In this document: positions 26,595-39,359 of the stretch, piece after piece
Position numbering within the stretch: the stretch's first letter is position 1
How the letters are laid out: every line of letters starts with the position of its first letter
Source: Antitrichia curtipendula
Taxonomy: Eukaryota; Streptophyta; Bryopsida; Hypnales; Leucodontaceae
DNA length: 64,000 bases
Direction of reading: 5' to 3'
NCBI GenBank assembly: GCA_951230915.1
Contig: OX579642.1
Location: forward strand, 806,001 to 870,000
Notes under the pieces: model-generated
The model's database searches: none
The model's input: the letters and a program-made list of their open reading frames with translations, nothing else
What the model was told of the DNA's origin: nothing
Translations under genes and position numbers: made by a program

Positions 26595-29500
26595 ATGGAG
26601 GCTCTAGGTGAAGAGCCGGATCCGAAATGGCACCAGTTTCTGGAAGTCCTCCTTAAGGTAGACAGCCTGCTAGATTGAGAAAAGAAAAGGAATTTCCATT
26701 AAACTGACAAATTTCCCCCAAATCGACAGCGTGTAGCATAATTTAACCAAACTAAACTTATCAAAGGAAGGATTAATTACACTATGCAGCATTAATTTTG
26801 TTGGTCCTGAGGATCACGAATTGGAGAATGATCTTTTCGTGTTTGTGCATGTGTTGAATGGAAGGGTGGCAGTTGCGAGCACTGGCCTTGAAGCGATTTT
26901 CTACATCGTTGTTTGAGCAAGAATGCATTGACGGTTACCTTGCAACCACCGACGCTAAGCTTGAAAATGTAAGTCAACTCTTCAATCCATCTCAGGTACA
27001 GAGATGGATTACACTGGTTTACAAAATTTAGAGTCACCTGCAAAAGTAATGCCGCAACAATTTTTTGTTTATGGAAATTAGCACAACGCAGTAATAACTT
27101 AAGCAAGACTAATTTAAATATTTCACAAAGTGTAACTTTGGTACATCAGTGTCACATTTACTAACAGGAAACTCGAGTGTACTGCGTATTGTACTATCTA
27201 GAGATCATCTTTTATTTGATGCAAGAAATTTTATTTCAAGCATGATTTACTATTTTCTGAATGTACTCAATATGATATGCGTGCCGGAAAATTAAGGTAG
27301 AGAATATACTTTAAGCATTTTTAACAAGTGTGATCTGGGAGGAATGTTAAGAGATGAATCGTTTGAGGTCGAATTCTTATCACTGTGTATGATTTTTTTC
27401 TCTTAATGTAATTTCAAAGTGGGAAGATGTACACAACTCAAGTTCCATTCTAAAACAAGTGGCCATAGAGATTTAGCCAAAGCATGCTTACATCCAACTT
27501 GTCAATGTGAAGGCTAATTGAAGGCCAACTGAGTGTGTGAATAGATGAGTTGTTGTTGGTAACATGATCAATGAAGAGGACAAGGTTAAGGACCCTAATG
27601 CACTAGATAATGCTCAAGAGGCTCGAGAGCATTATGGGACATAATGCCAAGTCTAATAGTTCATCACAAACGTCCATATCTTTATTTTTTGCAAATCTAA
27701 GGGTGTAGAAAGAAGGTTTACATTATGAGTCATAATGCTTTTCGGGCTATCCAATGGAATGGTGACAAATCTGCCTTGATAACTGGACTTGGGATTATGT
27801 TTTTTTTTTATCCTCTCCCTACTTCTGTGACTCTGTCCATTGTGACCTCAGGCAACAGCTTTGAACATAGAAGCAACAAAACAACTGGAAGCAGAAAGGG
27901 TTCAGCGTGAAGCTGACTACAATGCCTACTTGGATGCTGAGCTCGCCATTATTCGTAAGATCTTCTCTTTTGCAAGGGTTTAGGTTTCAGGGTTTCAGGG
28001 TTTTTTAGGGTTTGAGGTTTAGCTGTTTCTGCACGAATCTGCTACCATTACTGATAGTGTTTCTGTATATGAAATGGGGCCTGTCCATTAGGTGAACGTG
28101 AAGCATCCAATTCGCAACATGAGCTCTTGGAAAAGCGCACGGAGGAGGATTTCAAATCTCTTGAGGACCAGGAATTTGGCATCTTCGATGCTGAGGTAAT
28201 TATGAATACCGATCTACTTTCTGGAGCTCTCTCAAACATCCTGTCAGGGCGAAATTTTGGCTTCATAAGAATGAATGTTGAAAGAACTCGTTATAAGCTT
28301 CTGCATGTGGAGTCTACTTGCCAAAAATGGTGGACTATTGCTACACACTGAGTGTGAAATGGTTTATACGTGAAATGCTACATGTCAAGAGGATGCTAAC
28401 TTTTTGTTGTTGCTACGGTAATGAGCAGTACTCGCCACTCGTAAAGGAAAACGCAGAATTGACAGAGAAGCTCTTGGACTTGCAAGTAATAATTTCATTG
28501 CCTGTCCTCACAAATTGAATCCCAACACTAGAAAGACTTTAGCTGACACTAATGTAGATTTAAATGAACTCCAAAAAGATGGTATGTAAGTATTGAACCC
28601 TGTGTTTGCTTGCTTTCAAAATTCGGTTCAATGTGGGTACCTGAAATGGACACAGAACTCCTGCCGTACTTGGGAGCTGCAGCAGAGGGGTAAGAACGGG
28701 CAAAGTGCCGAAGAAGTGGCCAAACTCATGTGGGTGTCTGAGCATGACACCAAAACAAAAACAGAAGAGCTTGCGGAACTGAGGGTGAGACACAAAACAC
28801 AATATGCAATATTTATCCATGATGGGGTGCTGGAATGCTCTCTACACTTTGTACTAAGCCTACATGGCTTAGATAGTAGAACTATCCCCAACAGACTCTT
28901 CATTCACGCTGGTCATACCAGAGTTGCTCTTCGTCTTCTTCTTAATTTGTATGTAAGAGGGAAAGCAGCAACTTATCAGTAGAGGAATCAACATCAATTT
29001 CAGTAAATTGGCAAAATTTCATGACTTCAGCTTGAAAAGTTAATCTATACCTTTTAGATTTTGAAGTTTTTCGTAGATGGATGTCACAATTTTTAGCTAC
29101 TAGAATAAGCCATTCTAACAAAGTTGATGATGGGAGTTTTGTTGATTGGTGGTATTGTTATAACAGGTGGAAAATGATAAGCTAGGAGCACACTCGAGAG
29201 AGATGCTAATGTATTATGTTCATAAAGACCAAGAGGTATGGTTTCCTTCACAATCTTTGGATAACTATATTCCTTGTAACTCTCTATACTACACCATCAC
29301 AAAGCTCATCACACTAGCATTAGAACAAAGTTCATAGCCACTTGCCTCCTAAGATTCTTGGTTCCATGCATTCACTATAGCACAAGCCGAACAAAGTTTT
29401 TAATTTGCATCATGACAGATGAAGCAACAAAAAGACCTTATTGCACAAAAATTGATTCAAGATCAATTCTAAAGGACCATAATCCCTCTGGTATTTGTGA

Positions 29501-30973
29501 AGCATATTTTTTAAGGAATGAAGTTGAGGATTTTAGGTCTCAAGTTATTGATGTCACACTCAAGACCTAGAAGGGCATTAACCCCTAAATTCCCAAGGCC
29601 TTTTTAGAGCTTTTAGGAATTTGCTCTAAATTGAACAAAAAGCCAACATTTTGATAAGTTGAATCAATTTTTTTTTTAATTGTAAGTGTACAAATTCAAA
29701 CTAAACATGTTAGAGATCACATAGAAAAAGAGAACACAACAATATCACTTATAGATTGAAAGATTATAATGTTTGATTATGAGGGTGTTAAAACTGCAAA
29801 AGTGATTTTTAAAGTCGTTCAATCCTCTTTTTACATGTTGAATCAAAAAAGTTGGTCACCAAAAAAATATGAGGATAAAGGACATAACATGCCTAACCCC
29901 AATCAATTGATGGCTTCTCAAAATCTATTCTACAATTTCTTTTAAATGAATTTTTAATGTGATCTTTTCTCCAAGATCTAGTGTATTTGAGGCTCATTTT
30001 CAAGAGCCCTCAACAATACAAAAAGTCAAAATTGCAATGGCCACCGTTGCACAAAATCTTGAATAGAAAAATCATAATCAATCATTTTCAAAATCAGATT
30101 TTTGATGCTACAACTAGACTTTAAAAAAAAAATTAAAAAATATAAACTGCAAAAAATAGCAACTTACTTATGTTTTATTTAACTTCAAAGTATTGTGGAC
30201 ACCAAAATTTGGTGCTTTGGGCATTTAGGAGTTAAGGAAATGCTATTCATGACGGTGACAAATTTGATTTTCATGTGACTACAGGCAGCCCGCATAGAAG
30301 CAGAGCGATTGCAAAACGCATATGCCATCTGTGTATGAATGCCCAACCACTCGAATACTTAATGTCAGTAATATACAACTATTTGAGCGGTGGATAAAAA
30401 TTTAATGCATTTTCCGTTAACTTGGCAAATATCAGCTAAAATTGCTGAAGTTTAGTACAATTGCACTGAACATAAATCTATATACTTGTCTTCGTTATCA
30501 AAGAAGAAAAATACTTGTGCATGTCCTTTTGGGGAATCGAAGAATCGCCAATTTAATTGAAGTTGCCTGCATTGACTTAGCGAAGGATTTCAAAACACCA
30601 AGGAGCAACTTCTGAATGCTTGCAGGAAAAGAAGAGGAAAAGGTGGCAGCCATATTATGCAGCATTACGCATTCAACGATACTGGAAACGATACCTCAAG
30701 AAGAAGAACGGTGGTGTTGAACCTGCGACGAAGGTACCAAAAAACAGTCTAAACTCGTCACTCTTCCTGATTCTATGTTTGGATTTCCTAGTTGATGGGG
30801 TTCATTCTGAATTTGCCGAGTTTAGGGTTTTAGGGTTTAATGTTTTCAGGGTTTAGGGTTTACCCCTGAACCCCCAAACCCTATACCCTTAAACCTGAGA
30901 AGAGTTGACATGGAGTTGTTTGCACTGGCAGGACAAAAAGGGAGGCAAGAAGGGCAAAAAAGGCAAAAAATAG
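26595..30973 (+). CDS. IQ-motif coiled-coil axonemal protein, nexin-dynein regulatory complex DRC9/DRC10-like
   Basis: Probably a subunit of the N-DRC, which links outer doublets in motile cilia. Exons: 26595-26657, 26873-26968, 27852-27954, 28092-28195, 28429-28485, 28683-28784, 29167-29235, 30285-30332, 30626-30733, 30932-30973. All phases close at 792 nt, 263 aa. The body is charged coiled coil (EATKQLEAERVQREADYNAY, TKTKTEELAELRVENDKLG). The C-terminus has one IQ motif (RIQRYWKRYLKKK) and ends DKKGGKKGKKGKK, as IQCG/DRC9 and IQCD/DRC10 end in Lys/Gly-rich tails. I cannot separate DRC9 from DRC10. An alternative in-frame ATG at 26481 would overlap the TIM stop codon. Shorter than animal homologues (about 440 aa). 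Confidence 0.7.
29582..30231. mobile_element. TTAA-flanked MITE, family 2, copy in DRC-like intron (650 bp)
   Basis: Flanked by TTAA (29578-29581 and 30232-30235). Starts CCCCTAAATTCCCAAGG and ends GCTTTGGGCATTTAGGAG, an imperfect inverted pair. It lies between the seventh and eighth DRC-like exons. The interior shares 'caatggccaccgttgcacaaaatc'-type sequence with the other copies, weakly. No ORF. Confidence 0.7.
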
Positions 30974-31285
30974 AAAGCAAAAGGGTGTAGCCTAGATGGC
31001 AAGGTAACATGTTTCAGACCACTGCAATGATGAGGTGCATAGTCTTGAAATAAAACCTCCAGCAATCACGAATTGGTTCGTCATCTGTGCTAAATTTTTC
31101 AAGAGCTGCCTTTCAAGTCAGAGTAGCATCGCAAAGCATGTCTAGAATTGAATTCTCCACGCCTCTTAACACTTTCAATGTGGAAATTGGATGTTGGATT
31201 AACTGGGATTAATGTGAACCATCATTAACAGGCAGAGAGATGGAGTGCTCTTTCTATCCATTCTTTCTAAACGAATTACGGGAAG

Positions 31286-34200
31286 TCAAGAAGGAAGGCT
31301 TCCTGCTCCATACCGCAATAAATCCTGAACGGCGAGTGCGATGGATTGTGCTGGGCCTGCTTTGCAATCAGACTGTAACCTTTGTAGGTCAAGAAGGCGA
31401 TTGTGCATGACTTGGAGTCGGTCAGGTGATTGAAGGTATTCAGCGGCTAACGCGGCCACTTCCATCGGATCGATCTCACCTATAAGCTCTGGGACAATCT
31501 TCTCTCCAGCCCACCTGTAAAAACCCTCAAATTTTCAGATGACTTACGATCTTAATAAGCACATCATTCATTAAAGTGTTCTGATAATGGAAAATTACTT
31601 GAAAACTTTGCAACACTTTTTGAAGGAAGGTGCTCAAAAACTTTCCAACAATGATAGGAAGCAATGACATGACATGGATGGTGCAAGAGCATTAACGTGA
31701 GGGAGGTGCTTATCATGTCCTTCAGAAAGGAACTGTATTACAGAGGAAAAATTCAAAGCAGCAACATTTTATGAATGCTGATCAGTCTCTACACTTTAAA
31801 GACACTGAAAGCATACCAAGTACTCAAAACTGCATGCCTGAGAGGATAGCATGAGTGGGACCTTTGACAAGGTATTATATTCCTTCATCAAATCTGAGAA
31901 GATACCAAAAAAATCCCTTCTGCTCAGAAAAGAAAATAATGAAAACAAGTATGTTACCTGTTGGGCCACGAGATAAAGCCGGCTGTGTTAAGTATGAAAA
32001 GGTTAATAAGGTGCGCCATTGCTGCACCCGCTTGGCCGGGAACTGCTGAGAGTAGACCCAATAGTCCTCCTGTTGCCCCTCTAAAAGTCTGCACAAGATC
32101 CAAAATGTCACCATCAACAGGCCTTGTCCACAAATTTTTCCCTACACTTGAAAGTCACAATGAGAGTTCATAGTTTCAGTCTTCAAACAATACCGGTACG
32201 TAAGTAAAAATATATGCTAAAGTAAACGCTCGAATTGAGAATCAGTAAACCGCTCAAAATCTGTTGGACAAAGCAGGATAATGATACCTCCAGAAAATAT
32301 GTCGGTAGAACCACAAGCATAGGAACACCTAACGTCCCAAGCTCTGCTGTGTTCGTACCCACCTGCACGGTGAAAAAGATGATCAGACGACAATGCTTGT
32401 CCCATTTCCACAAAGGGCTGAATAAAAAATAATAATAATCAGTCAAAAAAAATTCCCTCAAAAGATTTCATCAGTACATTGTGGAACATGAAATTTACAC
32501 GCGCACAAAACTCTCGAACCATATCTGATTTACTTCTTTTCCTGTTTGAACCTATTCTCTCGACAATCCGTAAAGAATTACTCACAGCCCATTCACAATC
32601 TTGTTGCTTCGTGGAGTAGTATCCAACCACGATGGAGCTTTACCCCTAAGTGCCAAAATGAAGTGAAGTGGCAACTATATCATGTAGGAAGCTTCAAGTA
32701 AAAGGTAACAAAATATACCAAACGAAGAGAAAACCATACTCTACATTCGGAATGATAAACATATTCTGAAAGATACCGCAATTACCTACCAAAGTGGACT
32801 TTGTATTGGGCACTCAGGGATTAACATATAGATTACACGCATGGACTAGAAAGGAAGACTTTAGAACAGTACCGTTGTTAGACAGATGGTGCAGCCCTGA
32901 TACAGAGAATATGGCGGAAACTCCTGCCGAATCTCTATAGAGACTCCTCTCTCTGTCACCAGCTTCCCCAGCTCCTCAACATTGAATTGATTCAAGGTTG
33001 ACTCATCCTCAGAGTTTTCTCTGTGCAAATTGGAGAGTGGTTCTGCTTGATTTTTGATGAAGTGCCCCGAAGCCCAGTGGAAACGGGATATAAGAGGGTT
33101 GGAAGCTGCGTTGGCGTAGTGTTGAAGCTCAGTCACGGTTACAGTGGGAGCCAACGGCAACAAAAACCGCACCTCGCCCCCCATACTATCCTGCCACCCC
33201 ACCCACCCTACGTCAGTAAGATTGTTCACACTGAGAGTTACAACTTACGTATAAAACATATTGAATACCGAAGAGATCGACTCCCACGGTTCATCAACCC
33301 GAAAGTGCCCAAATGGCTAAACGAGGCCGCCCCATATCTATGGAAGTCGAAATAATTTATTTTAGGAAACTTCTGAGGCAGGTAACAAAACGAATCAATG
33401 GAGAGAAGAAATCAAAGCCTACATTTTTGAGCTAAAGAAAAATATTCTAGAAGTTCCTGTCATTGACTGTTAGCATCCAAGGTCGACTTCCTAATACTTA
33501 GTTTGGGCAATAGAGGTTAAAGAGATTGATTACTCTCGCAGCCTTTTGCAAGCTTGAGAATTCATTCTCCTTACTTGTATGCTGAGTGCCCTAAGATAGA
33601 GAGAACAGCACATACAAAAGCTTAATTAAGTGAGGAACCTACAGCTGATGTAGATAGTCTGCAACTGCCATGAAATAGGGTACACCGATGGCCAATTTCG
33701 CATCCTGCACAATTGTGCCAGAACAAAACTTCTGTTATCACTGATCACTGGTAACATTCTTCACTACTACAACTGAGGTCCCCTTTGAAATCTGACGCAC
33801 ATGGGGCAATAAATGTGAAAGAAACACATGACAAGCTATCTTCCAGATATCTTCCCTTTCAAGAATTGTTAGAAAACATCATGAAGGGAATCTTACCTTC
33901 AGGGGGAGGTCACTCTATGGTCTTGTGCATCATGGGGAGGCCGCCATTGCATGATCATTGTGACCATAGGCAGACCTCAAATGAAATATGAGAAGATTCT
34001 TTTTATGATGATGAAAAACAGGTCTAAATCTTTCTAAGTTTAGTGAAACCATTGTTTTATAAAATGCATTTCAGAGTACGAAGAGTTACCTTGGAACCAG
34101 GGAGAAGACCAACAATGGGGACACCTTTCCTGTCTTGGGCCTCAGACGGCAGTTTGACTGATGAGGGAGAACTCCCCACTGCATCCACGAACAAGTCTCC

Positions 34201-37200
34201 GACTACCTGGCAACGGCTGCGGGCCCATTGTGGAACTCTTAATAAAAGATCCTGGGAACGCAGCATGTATCCATCCACCAATCTGCTCCCATAATCACAC
34301 CAAATTAACATAACATTCTTCAGCAGTCTTGGCACCCTCTGCACAACACCTGTGATTCCCTTTCTACAGGGATTTTAACATCAAATTATCTATTAAAGAT
34401 TAGATAGGCACTCCATGACTACCCCTATCGACCAAAATTTATATAAATCTTGGTCGGCACCTGAATCATGGAGTCTAATTCCAAGGTGTTACTCCTGGTG
34501 GACCTAGAATCTAAGTAAGATTAGAATTTTGAGAATGATGGACAAGGTAAACTATATCTGACACTTGTCATCACAGTTTGGTCCTCACTCACTAAATAAA
34601 TCAGAATCGATTAGAACAATGATGTGAAATTGTCACTTGCCAAGGGCCTGCAACAATTATAGCCCAATAGTAGGTAACAATTTAGGGTTCATTTGATAAC
34701 GAAATTAGCTCTTCTAAATGACAAAAATGGGCATCCCTACAATCTTGCTTTACTTATTCATTTCAATCCTTTCTTCTTCTTCTTTAGCTGCAAATATTTG
34801 ATTTCAATTCATTTATGATAGAGATAACAGTCCCGACATTCTGCCCCACCACATATGTTGAATTCACGGAAATGTGTGTTCTCACATTAACCACACTGAA
34901 CAAATTGTTACACCAGCCCAAAAGAGATATTCATCGCCAAGATCAAATTAGACTGAGAATAGAAACAAATAAACAACAGGTCGGCTTCTTCTGGTGCTAC
35001 GTCCATAACAATGGGATAATGAGGAGGTGTCGACACATACCCAGGCCATCGTGCTGCATCTTCAGCATACATAAGTGTCTTGTAACCTAATCTCCATCCC
35101 AGGACAAGCTGAATTCAAAATCCAAAAATTTAGTAAACTTCCCACAACCTCATCAAAAACACCAGCATTACAAATTTAAGTCGATTCACCACGCACAGCC
35201 TCTAGTCCAGGTAGAATGCAACAAGCATAATCAAGGAAAGAACCACATCGAGAAGAATATCATATCACGACTCCAAGAGTGCGCCAATGACTTAATTTCG
35301 GTAACATCTTCAAGCTCAAATACTACTGAACTGGTATGTGTAATAGCCACCTGAGCACAACATTCTAGAGAACCATTGTTAAGAATGAAGTCTAAACAAC
35401 CATCTGAATTGGCATGAAACAGGAATCTTTTGACACATGAAAAGGAACCCTTGATCCATAGTTTTGCAAAGATAGCACAAGTTTAACAAGTGAGCTCCTC
35501 AAGCCCACGAGCGATTGTCTTCACAATGAGTATGCCAGAGCTTTAATATTACCAGATAAGCTTTGGTTTCACATAAAATTTCCTCTAAATAACTTATAAG
35601 AACTCGTAATTGGCACTGGTCTCAAAAGATGCCCTGCCTTTACTACTCAAGATTGCTGTGACAGAATGACAACATATGTTTTCTTTCAAAGACACTTGAA
35701 AAAGTCCAGCGTCAAAAGTACAGAATAAACAAACACATGAAGAAGTCTTACATACCGTAAAAAACTGGTCGCCGCCTAGGAATATACACACTCCTCGCTT
35801 GTGCCAATCCCAACCGTCTCGTGTTCGACCCAGAAGCAGGAGCGAAAAAAATCCTTCTGGTCCCTACAATTTCAACATATATCTGGGTTCAGACCACAAA
35901 AACAAGTTGTGCGCTGTCCTAAACCCTAAAATCAAACACTCCATCAAACAATACCGGAACATAACCTGCAACAACACGTTCATGCGTTCTCCAATACTAG
36001 TCTAACAATATCATGCATAAACTTATCAGACCTGGCATCGGTCAATCTCCTCGAATGATTGAAGCAGTTGGAGCTCGCCACCAGAGGCATGAGGGCATGG
36101 TGCCAATACCACCTACACAATGAAAATCGCTGATTACTTTGGCATGGTTGTGAGAGGGTAAGACAAGAGCTGGTCTCTGTCAACAACACAAAACACTACT
36201 AGAAATTTCATCCCCCAGACGTATTCTAAAGAACCTAGCCACGTTCCAATTGGCAAGGTTTACGTTATCAACTGCCTTAACCCCTAAAGAATTGCACTGC
36301 ATTTGGGATTTTGGGATTTTCACGCTATACACAACAGTTGAGTAACACGACGAGTACGAAAGTAAAACTCTTCTTTTCAATCAAGATTTTGTTGTTTGTT
36401 CTTACAAGTGAATCTCTTATAGGGTTTAGTGACTTGAGAGGAAAATACGAATTACATACACCGAAAAAAGGGATAAAGGGCATTATAGAATTGGCAGCTC
36501 TAACATGGCTAAGTTTTCCAGAATACCTCGGGGGTTTACATTTCAGGTCACCGTACCCAAAAAAATTAAATCCCTTATAACTATTACATATAGTATCCAA
36601 ATAATACATTCTTCGGTGCATTGGAATCCTCTGTGATACCCTAACAAAAATGTAGCCCTAATCCAACCATAGTGTCGAGTACGGTTATGTGTTTTACATA
36701 CCGAGATGCGCATATCAACAGCATCGTCCTCTGCTGTCCGCCGCAGCTTTGCAACCACGGGCTTCACCCACGTCGCCACCTCACCAGGCCCATTCGTCAG
36801 GATCACAACATCCACTGCCTCACTCCACACCTCGGCTTGTGTATCACACAACCTCGCTCCATCTCTGCAAATTGGGCCTTCATCTGCACGCGCAAAACCA
36901 GAACCTCAGCAGCTAACACTAAAGAGCCAAAGGATTCAATTCGTCCGATTTAATTCATCATACCGTAAAAAGGAGGTCATGCTTATATCACCAGAATCCG
37001 TGAAGAGCATTGCATGTATTGATGATAAAAATTAATAGAATTGAGAACACTTCCCACATGAACCACTTAAAACTGATAAAGAAAACAATGAGGCACAATT
37101 TGGATTTCTTGGTCCCCTAAAGAACTCCTAACGATCCAGGACTCATGATTCCAAAACGACCAATTCAATTCATCATATTGAGAAAATAAAATTCAGATGA

Positions 37201-37777
37201 GGCCATGGAAACCTTAATAAGTACAGAACATTACACGCATTCATCAAAACTAAGTGAAACTGAAAAAAGTACCCATATGACAAGCTCAAAACTGCTAAAG
37301 AAAAACAAGAGATCCAATTTGAACCTCTTGGTCCTTTAGGAATTAAGAAAATTCAGAAGCACATATGAGGATTAGCTGAAATCCACCTACAACCATCATC
37401 CAGTGCCCGAGTTCACGAATGTCACTGAAATGGTCATTTTCTCACACGACACCACTGAAAGGAGCTTGCAAACAAGCAATTATTCTAGCATACATCTTCA
37501 AACCTAAACCCTAAGCCCTATCAGGCCCGCGAATTCTTCACAGAACAAAAAAAGTGAAGAATCTACCTCGTCTCTGAGACTGCGACGCCCAAGAGAAATT
37601 TGTTCGTGGAATGTGAGAAGTATTGAATCGAGAAGCACCAGTGGAAGGGTACAATTTGGGTTTGGGAGATTCTGGATTGCAGGAGTTTGCAGAAGAAAAA
37701 GTTGGAATGCTCAAGAGAGCGGGGTGACACAGCAATGTTGCCATTGCGTATGGGAAGGCTACGACGTCATCGCTCAC
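31286..37777 (-). CDS. Cyanobacterial-type LpxB-like glycosyltransferase (lipid-A-disaccharide synthase-related), plastid-type
   Basis: Relative of lipid-A-disaccharide synthase as found in cyanobacteria and plants; substrate unknown, plastid location inferred. Exons: 37777-37567, 36883-36702, 36112-36032, 35863-35756, 35108-35041, 34282-34090, 33704-33643, 33190-32873, 32362-32288, 32088-31958, 31514-31286; about 552 aa. Exon 1 is Ser-rich and transit-peptide-like. Motifs in order: VVILTNGPGEVATWVKPVV, APCPHASGGE, FLGGDQFF, LMYAEDAARWPG, CQVVGDLFVDAV, IVGLLPGSK, AKLAIGVPYFMAVADYL, RFLLPLAPTVT, VGTNTAELGTLGVPMLVVLPT, ISWPNRWAGEKIVPELIG. NGPGE replaces the GEVSGD of the true plant LpxB, so this is the related subfamily. 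Joining exons 7 and 8 with canonical sites is 2 nt out of frame; a micro-exon or unusual site is likely. A partial copy lies at 50.2 kb. Confidence 0.87.
34410..34474. repeat. Imperfect foldback in an LpxB-like intron
   Basis: 'actccatga...cgaccaaaattta' pairs with 'taaatcttggtcg...tcatggagt'. The arms are about 28 nt, the terminal loop is tiny and a few mismatches sit in the middle. It could be a very short MITE remnant or a hairpin-forming RNA. Nothing in the sequence decides between these. Confidence 0.6.
36930..37345. repeat. Tandem duplication of about 230 bp in LpxB-like intron 1
   Basis: Two diverged direct copies share 'aattcatcata', 'gcattcatcaaaa' or a variant, 'ctcaaaactgctaaagaaaa', 'caatttg(a/g)a(c/t)(c/t)tcttggtc' and 'cctttagg'. 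The region separates the transit-peptide exon from the first domain exon. Confidence 0.55.
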
Positions 37778-38540
37778 GATCGCTGTTGCCGATTGTTCCC
37801 GAAGTCGTAAATTTTGGGCGTTGGGTCGGTTTGCTGTTGTAGATTGGAGGCTGAACTAAGAGTGTCGGCACTTCAAGACGGTTGGAGTGATATTTAGTGT
37901 TGGTCATTAAATAGTGTTGTTTATCTAAAAATTACTAAACCCAAGTCCAACCTCCAACACAGGACCTGTTTTTTTTCACGGGCCGCTTCAAGAGACGCTT
38001 ACGCTCCCCTGACGGGGAACGTTAAGATCGGGGAACGAACGCTGAGAATATGTGCGCAAATAGGGTTAACAGACAGATGTGTGTGAGAGAGAGAAGTCTT
38101 AGAAGCGAGAGGAAGAAGATATGCAAAAGGGTCGGTGGCTGCCTGGCAACAGGTAGAGCAAGCGTTGCGTTTATCAAATTCAACGACGAGGTCATCGCCA
38201 TGCTCTTCCCCGTTGTGGAAACGCAGCACATGCTCTTCCATCCCATTCAGTACCTCGTCTGAAGGTTCATGCCAGTCCGCACTAATTACTAATTTCATCA
38301 CTCGATCATCAAAATTTCTTTAGTTTTTTCTCACCTTCCTCAATCCTGGGCTTCGTACGTTGCAGTTGATTAGAGATTTGTCTTCAGCAAGTGCTTGGAT
38401 TTGTAATGCTGCTGGGTGTATCGTCATTTTTTTGTTTAGGATTTACAGAAAAAATTGATGGCAGTGTCCAACCGAGCAGTAGGGAATCGTTAGAATTAGG
38501 GTTGGTTCATACATTGTAGAATCGATGGCCTAGATAGTTT
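37778..38540. other. Region upstream of the LpxB-like gene; short unassigned open frames
   Basis: The first 200 bp should contain the LpxB-like promoter (reading leftward). At 38,050-38,262 (plus) and 37,999-38,301 (minus) overlapping open frames exist. Neither has a domain I know, and I cannot choose a strand. A real exon here is possible because the patch is GC-richer than its surroundings. Confidence 0.35.
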
Positions 38541-38549
38541 GGTTTTGCA

Positions 38550-39355
<806 letters not shown>

Positions 39356-39359
39356 ACAA

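Noticed and set aside
28557..28582. Mini-exon (DLNELQKD) in the DRC-like gene
   Set aside because: It has splice-like borders, but including it breaks phase, while skipping it keeps all ten exons in frame.
36281..37342. TTAA CCCCTAAAG at 36,277 and CTTTAGGAA TTAA at 37,343 as one large TTAA element
   Set aside because: It would enclose LpxB-like exon 2, the inner ends do not align, and CTTTAGG is explained by the local tandem duplication.
37999..38301. Gene on either strand at 38.0-38.3 kb
   Set aside because: Open frames exist on both strands, but neither has a known domain, convincing splice partners or a strand bias I can defend.
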